From: Saccharothrix sp. HUAS TT1
GTDB taxonomy: Bacteria > Actinomycetota > Actinomycetes > Mycobacteriales > Pseudonocardiaceae
Direction: 5' to 3'
Length of the DNA: 64,000 nt
Assembly: GCF_040744945.1 (NCBI RefSeq)
Contig: NZ_CP160453.1
Location: forward strand, 2,604,001-2,668,000
Made by a program: the position numbers and the translations under genes. Under the pieces are notes generated by a model. It saw only the letters and a list, made by a program, of their open reading frames with translations. It ran no database searches and had not been told where the DNA came from. Shown here piece by piece: positions 57,023 to 64,000 of this stretch. Each line of letters starts with the position of its first letter. Position 1 is the stretch's first letter.

Positions 57023-58228
57023 ATGGCGGAGATCCTGGTGAACCCGCAGAGCGCCCCGTTGGACACCGCGATCGACATCCGGGTGGTCGACCTCCCACCG
57101 GGTGAACGGGTCACCGTCCGCGCGTCGACCGGCGACCGGGCGGCGGCGGCGGCCTTCCTGGCCGACGACCGCGGCGTCGTGGACCTGACCAGGCACGCGC
57201 CGGTCGGGGGCAGCTACACCGGTGTGGACCCGATGGGGTTGTTCTGGTCCATGACCCGGACGGGCGAGGACCCGGGCCCGACGCTGGTCGAGGTCGTCGG
57301 CGTCGGCGAGGTCGAGCTGCACCGGTCGGCGGTGCCCGGAGGGGTGCGGCGGACCGAGGTCGCCGAGGACGGCCTGGTCGGCGTGCTGTTCGAGCCGGAC
57401 GACGACGCCACCCACCCCGGAGTGGTGGTGCTCGGCGGGTCCGAGGGCGGGCTGCGCGAGGACGACGCCGCGCTGCTCGCCGGGCACGGGTTCGCGGCGC
57501 TCGCGCTCGCCTACTTCGGCGCGCCGGGCGTGCCGGACGACCTGGTCGAGATCCCGCTGGAGTACTTCGGCGCGGCGCTGGACCGGCTCGGCGCGCGGAC
57601 CGGTCCCGTCGGCATCGTCGGCGGTTCGCGCGGCGGTGAGGCCGCGTTGCTGATCGGGGCGACGTTCCCGCAGGTCAAGGCCGTGGTGAGCGTGGTCGGC
57701 AGCGGAGTGGTGACGCAGTGCGTCGGACCGGGCCGACGGCTGTCGCAGAAGCTGGAGCACGAAGCCGCGTCCTGGACGTTCCGCGGCAGGCCGCTGCCCT
57801 ACCTGCCGTACTCGGTCCCGGACGAGCTGCGCCGCCTGGTGGTGGACGGCGAACCGGTGCCGCTGCGGCTCGCGTACGACTTCGCCGACGGCATCCCGGA
57901 GGACACCGAGATCCCGGTCGAGCGGATCGACGGCGGTGTGTTGCTCCTCTCATCGGGCCGTGACGGGCTGTGGCCGTGCGAGGCGCTGAGCGAGGTCGCC
58001 TGGCGCAGGCTCACCGAGGCGGGGCACCCGCACCGGCACGAGCGCGTGGTGTACCCCGAGGCAGGACACCTGATCGCGGGCCCGCCGCACCGACCGGCCG
58101 TCGAGGACGTCGTCCCGGGGCCCGGTGTGCGGTTCGCCACGGGTGGCACGCCCGCCGCCACGGCCGCCGCCCGCGCCGACGCGTGGCGGCGGACCGTTGA
58201 GTTCTTGTCGGACCAACTGGGCACCTAA
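57023..58228 (+). CDS. Acyl-CoA thioesterase/BAAT-type alpha/beta hydrolase
   Basis: 401 residues. The N-terminal Ig-like domain ([39 protein letters not shown]) and C-terminal alpha/beta hydrolase with [20 protein letters not shown] (nucleophile region with Ser in GSRGG) match the acyl-CoA thioester hydrolase/bile acid-CoA:amino acid N-acyltransferase family. Catalytic His is in YPEAGHLI. Substrate unknown. Inserted between prfA and prmC, so probably a lineage-specific gene. Confidence 0.85.
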   Translation: MAEILVNPQSAPLDTAIDIRVVDLPPGERVTVRASTGDRAAAAAFLADDRGVVDLTRHAPVGGSYTGVDPMGLFWSMTRTGEDPGPTLVEVVGVGEVELHRSAVPGGVRRTEVAEDGLVGVLFEPDDDATHPGVVVLGGSEGGLREDDAALLAGHGFAALALAYFGAPGVPDDLVEIPLEYFGAALDRLGARTGPVGIVGGSRGGEAALLIGATFPQVKAVVSVVGSGVVTQCVGPGRRLSQKLEHEAASWTFRGRPLPYLPYSVPDELRRLVVDGEPVPLRLAYDFADGIPEDTEIPVERIDGGVLLLSSGRDGLWPCEALSEVAWRRLTEAGHPHRHERVVYPEAGHLIAGPPHRPAVEDVVPGPGVRFATGGTPAATAAARADAWRRTVEFLSDQLGT

Positions 58229-58238
58229 TGTGTCGTTC

Positions 58239-59624
58239 ATGAGCGCACACTTTGACGTCGTGGTCCTCGGTGCGGGGCCAGGCGGGTACGTCGCCGCGAT
58301 CCGGGCGGCCCAGCTGGGGCTGAAGACGGCGGTCATCGAGGAGCGTTACTGGGGCGGGGTGTGCCTGAACGTGGGCTGCATCCCGTCGAAGGCGCTCCTG
58401 CGCAACGCGGAGCTCGCGCACCTGTTCACGCACGAGCAGAAGGCCTACGGCATCCAGGTCGACGGCTCGGTGAAGTTCGACTACGGCGCCGCCTACCAGC
58501 GCAGCCGCAAGGTCGCGGACGGGCGCGTCAAGGGCGTGCACTTCCTGATGAAGAAGAACGGCATCACCGAGTACAACGGTCGGGGGACCTTCCTCGACGC
58601 GAACACCATCCAGGTGGGTGACGAGACCGTCACGTTCACCAACGCGATCATCGCGGCGGGCGCGACGACCCGCCTCCTGCCGGGGACGGAGCTGTCCGAG
58701 CGGGTGGTGACGTACGAGGAGCAGATCCTGTCCGAGGACCTGCCCGGGAGCATCGTCATCGCGGGCGCGGGCGCCATCGGCGTCGAGTTCGCCTACGTGC
58801 TGCACAACTACGGCGTGAAGGTCACCATCGTCGAATTCCTCGACCGGGTGGTGCCGCTGGAGGACGCCGAGGTGTCGGCGGAGCTGGCCAAGCGCTACAA
58901 GAAGCTCGGCATCGACGTGCGGACGTCCACCCGGGTCGAGTCCATCGACGACTCCGGCCCGAAGGTGCGCGTGACGGTGTCCAAGGACGGCGCGCAGGAG
59001 GTCCTGGAGGCCGACAAGGTCATGCAGGCCATCGGCTTCCAGCCGCGGGTCGAGGGCTACGGGCTGGAGAAGACCGGCGTGCAGCTCACCGAGCGCGGCG
59101 CGATCGCCGTCGACAGCCGGTGCCGCACGACCGTGGACAACATCTTCGCCATCGGCGACGTGACCGCGAAGCTGATGCTCGCGCACGCCGCCGAGTCCAT
59201 GGGCATCATCGCCGCGGAGACCATCGCGGGCGCGGAGACCATGGAGCTGGACTACGTGATGATCCCGCGCGCCACCTACTGCCAGCCGCAGATCGCGTCG
59301 TTCGGCTGGACCGAGGCGCAGGCCCGGGAGAAGGGCTTCGACGTCCGGGTGGCGAAGTTCCCGTTCACCGCGAACGGCAAGGCGCACGGCATCGGCGACT
59401 CGGCCGGCTTCGTGAAGCTGATCAGCGACGCGAAGTACGGCGAGCTGCTGGGCGGTCACCTGATCGGGCCGGACGTGACCGAGCTGCTGCCGGAGCTGAC
59501 GCTGGCGCAGCAGTGGGACCTGACCGTGCACGAGGTGGCGCGCAACGTGCACGCGCACCCGACGCTGGGCGAGGCGGTCAAGGAAGCGGTGCACGGCCTG
59601 GCCGGGCACATGATCAACTTCTGA
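58239..59624 (+). CDS. lpdA: Dihydrolipoyl dehydrogenase-like flavoprotein
   Basis: 461 residues from ATG 58239. FAD motif [20 protein letters not shown], redox disulfide [12 protein letters not shown] (about Cys42 and Cys47), NAD motif [20 protein letters not shown] motif [19 protein letters not shown] and the C-terminal His-x-x-x-x-Glu in [10 protein letters not shown]. Serves as E3 of 2-oxo acid dehydrogenases; no E1/E2 genes are adjacent, so it may be one of several paralogues. Confidence 0.92.
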   Translation: MSAHFDVVVLGAGPGGYVAAIRAAQLGLKTAVIEERYWGGVCLNVGCIPSKALLRNAELAHLFTHEQKAYGIQVDGSVKFDYGAAYQRSRKVADGRVKGVHFLMKKNGITEYNGRGTFLDANTIQVGDETVTFTNAIIAAGATTRLLPGTELSERVVTYEEQILSEDLPGSIVIAGAGAIGVEFAYVLHNYGVKVTIVEFLDRVVPLEDAEVSAELAKRYKKLGIDVRTSTRVESIDDSGPKVRVTVSKDGAQEVLEADKVMQAIGFQPRVEGYGLEKTGVQLTERGAIAVDSRCRTTVDNIFAIGDVTAKLMLAHAAESMGIIAAETIAGAETMELDYVMIPRATYCQPQIASFGWTEAQAREKGFDVRVAKFPFTANGKAHGIGDSAGFVKLISDAKYGELLGGHLIGPDVTELLPELTLAQQWDLTVHEVARNVHAHPTLGEAVKEAVHGLAGHMINF

Positions 59625-59643
59625 TCCGCCTACCCTGGGCGGC

Positions 59644-60504
59644 ATGACCCGACACCCGCTGCGGCCGGCCATCATCGAAGCGGAACGCCTGCTGGCCGCG
59701 GCGGGTGTCGACAGCCCGCGGGTGGACGCCGAGCTGCTGGCGGCGCACGTGCTCGGCGTCGAGCGGTCGCGGCTCGCCCTGATCCCGCTGGTCGACCCGC
59801 CGGTGGTGGACGCGCTGCACAAGGTCGTGCGGCGGCGCATGACGCGCGTGCCGCTGCAGCACATCACCGGCTGGTCGCACCTGGGCGGCGTCGACCTGGA
59901 GGTGGGCCCGGGGGTGTTCGTGCCGCGCCCGGAGACCGAGCTGCTGCTGGAGTGGGGCCTGTCCACTGTGGAACCGGAGGGGTCGGTGGTGGTGGACCTG
60001 TGCACGGGTTCCGGCGCGCTGGCGCTCGCGGCGGCGCACCGGCTGCCCCGCGCGTCCGTGCACGCGGTCGAGCGCGACCCGGCCGCGCTGGCCTGGGCGC
60101 GGCGCAACGCCGACGCCCGCGCCGCCGCCGGCGACACCCCGATCACGCTGCACGCGGGCGACGTGACCGCGCCGGACGTGCTGTCCGACCTGGACGGCCG
60201 GGTCGACCTGGTGCTGTGCAACCCGCCGTACGTGCCGGACGGGACCGAGGTGCAGCCGGAGGTCGCCGACCACGACCCGCGGCAGGCGGTGTTCGGCGGC
60301 GAGGACGGGCTGGACGTGGTCAAGCACGTCGTCACCCTGGCCGCGCGCCTGCTCAAGCCGGGCGGGCACGTGGCGATCGAGCACGACGACACGCAGGGCT
60401 CGACGGTCCCGGCCCTGCTCGCCGCCCGCCGCGTGCTGACCGACGTGGCCGACCACCGCGACCTGGCCGGCCGCCCCCGCTTCGCGACCGCGCGCCGGGT
60501 CTGA
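59644..60504 (+). CDS. prmC: Release factor glutamine N5-methyltransferase
   Basis: 286 residues. N-terminal helical domain (RPAIIEAERLLAAAGVDSPR), SAM motif VVDLCTGSGALALAAAHRLP and catalytic NPPYVPDGTEV (Asn193-Tyr196). Methylates the GGQ glutamine of RF1 and RF2. Confidence 0.94.
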   Translation: MTRHPLRPAIIEAERLLAAAGVDSPRVDAELLAAHVLGVERSRLALIPLVDPPVVDALHKVVRRRMTRVPLQHITGWSHLGGVDLEVGPGVFVPRPETELLLEWGLSTVEPEGSVVVDLCTGSGALALAAAHRLPRASVHAVERDPAALAWARRNADARAAAGDTPITLHAGDVTAPDVLSDLDGRVDLVLCNPPYVPDGTEVQPEVADHDPRQAVFGGEDGLDVVKHVVTLAARLLKPGGHVAIEHDDTQGSTVPALLAARRVLTDVADHRDLAGRPRFATARRV

Positions 60505-60608
60505 CGGCGTTCGGCGGCTGTCCGCCGGGTCTGGCGGCGTTCAGCGGTTGCGCGCCGGGTCTGGCGGCGTGCCTGCCGAGGGTCTGGCGGCGTTCGTCCG
60601 GCGCCGGG
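60505..60608. repeat. Short tandem repeats between prmC and a convergent gene
   Basis: About four imperfect copies of a 26-36 bp unit containing GGGTCTGGCGGCGTTC, starting inside the prmC end. Probably replication slippage; no gene or terminator T-run seen. Confidence 0.75.
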
Positions 60609-61262
60609 TCAGGGGGTGGCCCGCTCGACCATCCCGGCCAGCCGCGACTTCGTCAGGTCCCACTCCTCCGGCGGCCCCGCGGAGTACAGGACGTACTCCA
60701 CGCCGTTCGCCTCCCAGAACGCGGTCGCCACCCGGTTCGCGGCGTTCTCGTCGAACTCCCAGCTGACCGCCGGGTGGTTCCGGATCGTCGTCGCCGTCAG
60801 CGCCACCCGGCGGTGGCCCGGTTCCCGCTCGCGCTCCGCGGCGGCCCCGGTGATGCGGTCCAGCAGCGGTTTCGCCGGATCGGTCACCGGCGCGCCGCCC
60901 AGCCGCACCTCGCGGCGCGGTGCCGTCGGGTCGGTGGCGACCAGGGTGGTGGCGACCGTGCCGGGACCGACCTCCCAGTCCGCCGGGATCGCCGTGGTGA
61001 GGCCGCCCGGCGCCTCCAGGCGTCGCAGGTCCGGGGGGAGCGCGGCAGTGCTCGTGGTGGTGGTCGTGGGCGCGACGGTGGTCGTCGTGGTCGTCGTGGT
61101 GATCACCGGGAGCGTCGGGGCAGCCGCGACGGCGGTGGGGTCGGGCGCGTCCAGCGCCGAATAGCCGGCCGCCCCCGCCACGACGACGTACAGAGCCGCG
61201 AACGACAACGCCAGCGGGAGGGCGCCGAGCTGGTTCCTGGCACTCACCGGGCGCCTCACCAT
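60609..61262 (-). CDS. Membrane-anchored secreted protein with Thr-rich linker
   Basis: 217 residues. One N-terminal membrane segment (LALSFAALYVVVAGAAGYSA), then a Thr/Val linker (PVITTTTTTTTVAPTTTTTS) and an extracellular alpha/beta domain of about 145 residues (TTAIPADWEVGPGTVATTLV, NGVEYVLYSAGPPEEWD). The domain resembles small secreted actinobacterial proteins related to LpqN/DUF1795 folds. Divergent from the next gene. Function unknown. Confidence 0.72.
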   Translation of the reverse strand: MVRRPVSARNQLGALPLALSFAALYVVVAGAAGYSALDAPDPTAVAAAPTLPVITTTTTTTTVAPTTTTTSTAALPPDLRRLEAPGGLTTAIPADWEVGPGTVATTLVATDPTAPRREVRLGGAPVTDPAKPLLDRITGAAAEREREPGHRRVALTATTIRNHPAVSWEFDENAANRVATAFWEANGVEYVLYSAGPPEEWDLTKSRLAGMVERATP

Positions 61263-61312
61263 CGGGATATCCTGGACGTCAACGCTCCGCCGAGTAAATC
61301 GGAGAACCCGCG

Positions 61313-61939
61313 ATGGCTGTCAATGGCCCGAACGAGTGGAGCGAACTGAGGGAATGGCTCGCCGGCCACCTCGCGCGCCCGTTCGACCCGACCGGCCTCA
61401 CCGAGCACGACCGCCTCCGCCTCACCCGTTCGGCGACCGCGCTCGGCACGGCCCTGGACGACAGCCTCCCCGCCGTCGAAGCCGTCCGCGGCCAGCTCGA
61501 CCTCGGCGGCGGCCCGCGCGCGGACGACCTGCTGCGCACCCACCTGGCCGCCGCCCTGGCCGCCCGCACCGCCGAGGTCCGGGACGTCGCCCCCGACGGC
61601 AGGCTCGTCGTCACCGGCGCGCGCCAGGAGGCCGAGTGCCGCGCGCTGGCCGACGAGATCGTCGCGCTCAGCCCGCACCCGGAGCTGACCGGGTTCGCCA
61701 CCGACCTGCGGCAGCGCTTGGCGGTGGCCCGGCGCTGGCGCTGGGTCGAACCGGACGTGGTGACGGCGGCCGCGGTCGGCCTGGCGGTGCTGGTGCTGCC
61801 GTTCGTCGGGGGCGCGATCGGGGACCGGGTGGTGACGGCGGCGGGCGTGCTGGTCGGCGGGGCGCTGGTGTTCGGCTTCGTGCTCACCCACCGCAAGCGC
61901 CAGTGGTCGGTGGACGCGGACACCGCCCGCCGACGCTGA
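61313..61939 (+). CDS. Membrane protein of unknown function, 208 aa
   Basis: ATG at 61313. A soluble helical N-terminal part (WSELREWLAGHLARPFDPTG) and two C-terminal membrane helices (VVTAAAVGLAVLVLPFVGGA, VVTAAGVLVGGALVFGFVLT). No recognised domain. Shares a short intergenic region with the divergent anchored protein. Confidence 0.75.
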   Translation: MAVNGPNEWSELREWLAGHLARPFDPTGLTEHDRLRLTRSATALGTALDDSLPAVEAVRGQLDLGGGPRADDLLRTHLAAALAARTAEVRDVAPDGRLVVTGARQEAECRALADEIVALSPHPELTGFATDLRQRLAVARRWRWVEPDVVTAAAVGLAVLVLPFVGGAIGDRVVTAAGVLVGGALVFGFVLTHRKRQWSVDADTARRR

Positions 61940-62003
61940 CCCCGCTCCTCGCACCGCCGACCTCCGCCGCCGCCCTCCACCGCCCTGTGCTTGGATCAGC
62001 AGG

Positions 62004-62654
62004 GTGAGCACGGTCTACGACTGCAGCGTCCAGGTCGACCGGGCGGCAGGTCTCGCCGCCGCCGCGGGCGCGGTGCGATCCGGGCGCCTCGTGGTCCTCC
62101 CCACCGACACGGTCTACGGCATCGGCTGCGACGCGTTCGACGCCTCCGCCGTCCGCGCGCTGCTGGAGGCCAAGGGCCGCGGCCCGGACATGCCCGTCCC
62201 GGTGCTGGTCGGCTCCTGGACCACCATCGACGGCCTGGTCCTCGGCGTGCCCCGGCAGGCCCGCGCGCTGATCGAGGCGTTCTGGCCGGGCGGCCTGTCG
62301 CTCGTCCTGCCGCACGCGCCGTCGCTGGCGTGGGACCTCGGTCACACCCGCGGCACGGTGATGCTGCGCATGCCGCTGCACCCGGTCGCCCTCGAACTGC
62401 TGCGCGACGTCGGCCCGATGGCGGTCTCCAGCGCGAACAAGTCCGGCTTCCCGCCCGCGGGCACCGCGCAGGAGGCGTGGGACCAGCTCGGCGAGGAGGT
62501 CGGCGTCTACCTCGACGGCGGGCCGGCGGCGGAGAACGTCGCCTCCACCATCGTCGACCTGACCGGCCCGGACCCGGTCGTGCTGCGCGAGGGCGCGGTG
62601 CCGGTCGCCGAGGTGTCCAAGGCGCTCGGCGTCGAAGTCGGGGTCGCGCGCTAG
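62004..62654 (+). CDS. tsaC: L-threonylcarbamoyladenylate synthase
   Basis: 216 residues, GTG start. Sua5/YciO/YrdC domain: GRLVVLPTDTVYGIGCDAFD, ALLEAKGRGPDMPVPVLVGS, FWPGGLSLVLPHA and SSANKSGFPPAGTAQEAWDQ. Makes threonylcarbamoyl-AMP for the t6A modification of tRNAs. Downstream of prmC as usual. Confidence 0.94.
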   Translation: MSTVYDCSVQVDRAAGLAAAAGAVRSGRLVVLPTDTVYGIGCDAFDASAVRALLEAKGRGPDMPVPVLVGSWTTIDGLVLGVPRQARALIEAFWPGGLSLVLPHAPSLAWDLGHTRGTVMLRMPLHPVALELLRDVGPMAVSSANKSGFPPAGTAQEAWDQLGEEVGVYLDGGPAAENVASTIVDLTGPDPVVLREGAVPVAEVSKALGVEVGVAR

Positions 62655-62749
62655 TGGATCTTCCCGATCGGAGTAGCGTGGTGGTCCTGCCGCACGAACC
62701 ACCCGTGCAAGATCCACCCGACACCCCATCGCCGAGGGGCTAGCCTGCC

Positions 62750-63910
62750 GTGGGCCAGTTGCCTGCCGTGTCCAACGTCCTCCCCGTCCGGGAGTACCTG
62801 CTCGTCGCGCTGACCGCCGCGGTCGTGACGTTCCTGCTCGTCGGCCTGGTGCGCGTGCTGGCGTTCCGGATCGGCGCGGTCGCCTACCCCCGCCAGCGCG
62901 ACGTGCACGTCAAGCCCATGCCCCGGATGGGCGGGCTCGCCATGTACGGCGGCGTGCTGGGCGGCATGCTGCTCGCCCACCAGCTGCCGGTGCTGCGCTC
63001 GGCGTTCGACTTCTCCTACGACCCGTACGCGGTGATCGTGGGCGGCGGCGTGATCGTGCTCGTCGGCGTGCTGGACGACCGGTTCGAGCTGGACTCGCTG
63101 ACCAAGCTCGCGGGCCAGGTCACCGCCGCGGGCATCCTGGTGCTGTTCGGCCTGCAGTGGCTGCTGTTCTGGGTGCCGTGGGGCGACGACGGCGAGGGCA
63201 CCGGCTCGCTGCTGTCGCTGGACCAGAACCAGGGCGCGATCCTGAGCGTGCTGCTGGCCGTCACCATGGTCAACGCGATGAACTTCGTGGACGGCCTGGA
63301 CGGCCTCGCCGCCGGCATCGGCCTCATCGCCGCCGCCGCCACCTGCGTGTTCTCCATCGGTCTGCTGGCCAACAACGGCGGTGACGTCGGCGCGTACCCG
63401 CCCGCCCTGATCGCCGCCACGCTGGCCGGCGCGTGCCTCGGCTTCCTGCCGCACAACTTCAACCCGGCCCGGATCTTCATGGGCGACTCCGGCTCGATGC
63501 TGATCGGCCTGATGCTCGCCGCGGCCACCATCTCCGCCTCCGGCAAGATCAACTACGAGTCGGTGCGCGCCACCGACGTCCTCGGCCTGCTCTCGCCGCT
63601 GGTCGTGGTGGCGGCCGTGCTGTTCGTGCCGCTGCTGGACCTGCTGATGGCCGTGGTGCGGCGCACCCGGCGCGGCGAGAGCCCGTTCTCCGCGGACAAG
63701 ATGCACCTGCACCACCGGCTGCTGGAGATCGGCCACTCCCAGCGCCGCGCCGTGCTGCTCATCTACTTGTGGGCGGGCGTGCTGGCGTTCGGCGCGGTGG
63801 CGCTGACGATGTTCGACGTCGTCGTGGTGGTGTGGTGCTTCGGCATCTGCCTGCTGCTGGCGCTGCTGGTCTCGGCGATCCCCCGGCTGCGCGAGGTCCG
63901 GCGCTCCTGA
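62750..63910 (+). CDS. wecA: MraY/WecA-type undecaprenyl-phosphate GlcNAc-1-phosphate transferase
   Basis: 386 residues, GTG at 62750. About ten membrane helices; motifs VLDDRFELD, MNFVDGLDGLAAG, HNFNPARIFMGDSGSM and the cytoplasmic HLHHRLLEIGHSQRRAV loop of WecA-type enzymes. Transfers GlcNAc-1-phosphate to the polyprenyl carrier, starting arabinogalactan linker or teichoic/polysaccharide synthesis. A later GTG or Met start is possible. Confidence 0.93.
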   Translation: MGQLPAVSNVLPVREYLLVALTAAVVTFLLVGLVRVLAFRIGAVAYPRQRDVHVKPMPRMGGLAMYGGVLGGMLLAHQLPVLRSAFDFSYDPYAVIVGGGVIVLVGVLDDRFELDSLTKLAGQVTAAGILVLFGLQWLLFWVPWGDDGEGTGSLLSLDQNQGAILSVLLAVTMVNAMNFVDGLDGLAAGIGLIAAAATCVFSIGLLANNGGDVGAYPPALIAATLAGACLGFLPHNFNPARIFMGDSGSMLIGLMLAAATISASGKINYESVRATDVLGLLSPLVVVAAVLFVPLLDLLMAVVRRTRRGESPFSADKMHLHHRLLEIGHSQRRAVLLIYLWAGVLAFGAVALTMFDVVVVVWCFGICLLLALLVSAIPRLREVRRS

Positions 63911-63954
63911 CGGCCGCCGACGCGCCGGGAAGGCCCCTGTCTACAATCGACGGA

Positions 63955-64000
63955 ATGAGCGCCAGCCCCGAGCCGAAGACCCACGAGGACGTTGTGCGGA
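63955..64000 (+). CDS. Start of a gene cut by the window end
   Basis: ATG at 63955 opens MSASPEPKTHEDVVR before the window stops. In related actinobacteria a small membrane protein and the atp operon follow wecA, so this may be that gene; too little is visible to tell. Confidence 0.5.
   Translation, partial: MSASPEPKTHEDVVR

Noticed and set aside
60505..60608. Insertion sequence ends
   Set aside because: The repeats are short, direct and tandem, with no transposase or terminal inverted repeats.

Overview
The window is high-GC actinomycete DNA, most likely from the Pseudonocardiales (Saccharothrix/Actinosynnema/Lentzea-like). The basis is codon use and the gene order argS-lysA-hom-thrC-thrB-rho-rpmE-prfA-prmC-tsaC-wecA. 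It splits into two parts: about 35.8 kb of an integrated siphovirus-type prophage (from position 1 to about 35,860; its left end is outside the window) and about 28 kb of host chromosome. The junction is a tRNA-Arg(CCG) gene. The phage tyrosine integrase lies directly next to the tRNA 3' end, so the attachment core is expected there.

Prophage left arm (1-20,119, minus strand, read right to left): HNH endonuclease, tRNA-Trp, endolysin, small and large terminase, portal, collagen-like protein, DUF4082-like protein, MuF-like minor head protein, scaffold, major capsid, head-tail connectors, tail terminator, major tail protein, tail assembly chaperone pair with a candidate -1 frameshift, tape measure, distal tail protein, gp37-like tail protein and several tail-fibre genes. 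Most genes overlap or abut. Perfect hairpins sit after the lysin and after the major tail protein.

Switch region (about 20.1-22.15 kb): no convincing large gene. It holds tandem sigma-A-type promoters pointing right, copies of a 15-bp site (GTGTGNAACGTTGGC) that overlap promoter elements, a boxA-like antitermination sequence and several hairpins.

Prophage right arm (22.16-35.66 kb, plus strand): a train of small early genes, mostly of unknown function, ending in an excisionase-like protein and the integrase. The outstanding feature is 14 copies of a roughly 60-nt element, one in nearly every gene junction between 22.5 and 29.7 kb. Each has every part of a type II (stem-II-open) hammerhead self-cleaving ribozyme: GAAA, a covarying stem III, a GUC (once GUA) cleavage site, a covarying stem I and CUGAYGA. 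Each begins 0-6 nt after a stop codon and each predicted cut lies 51-64 nt before the next start codon. A conserved GGCA in loop I is complementary to a conserved UGCC just 3' of the very short stem II, which suggests a pseudoknot. If active, the array would cut one polycistronic phage RNA into about 15 separate mRNAs with hairpins at both ends. Two 12-codon ORFs sharing the pattern MxPxxQxQW obey the same spacing rule and look like real mini-genes. The 15-bp sites recur in this arm in one orientation, like stoperators, and two of them are fused to ribozymes.

Host part (35.83-64 kb): tRNA-Arg, an EphD-like hydrolase/dehydrogenase fusion, a CDF metal exporter, a large secreted GH92 glycosidase divergent from a ROK regulator, a DUF305/DUF3105 pair, argS and the lysine/threonine biosynthesis cluster, rho, rpmE, prfA, a BAAT-type hydrolase, a dihydrolipoyl dehydrogenase-like flavoprotein, prmC, two small membrane-protein genes, tsaC and a WecA-type transferase. 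Immediately after these a further gene starts and is cut by the window end.
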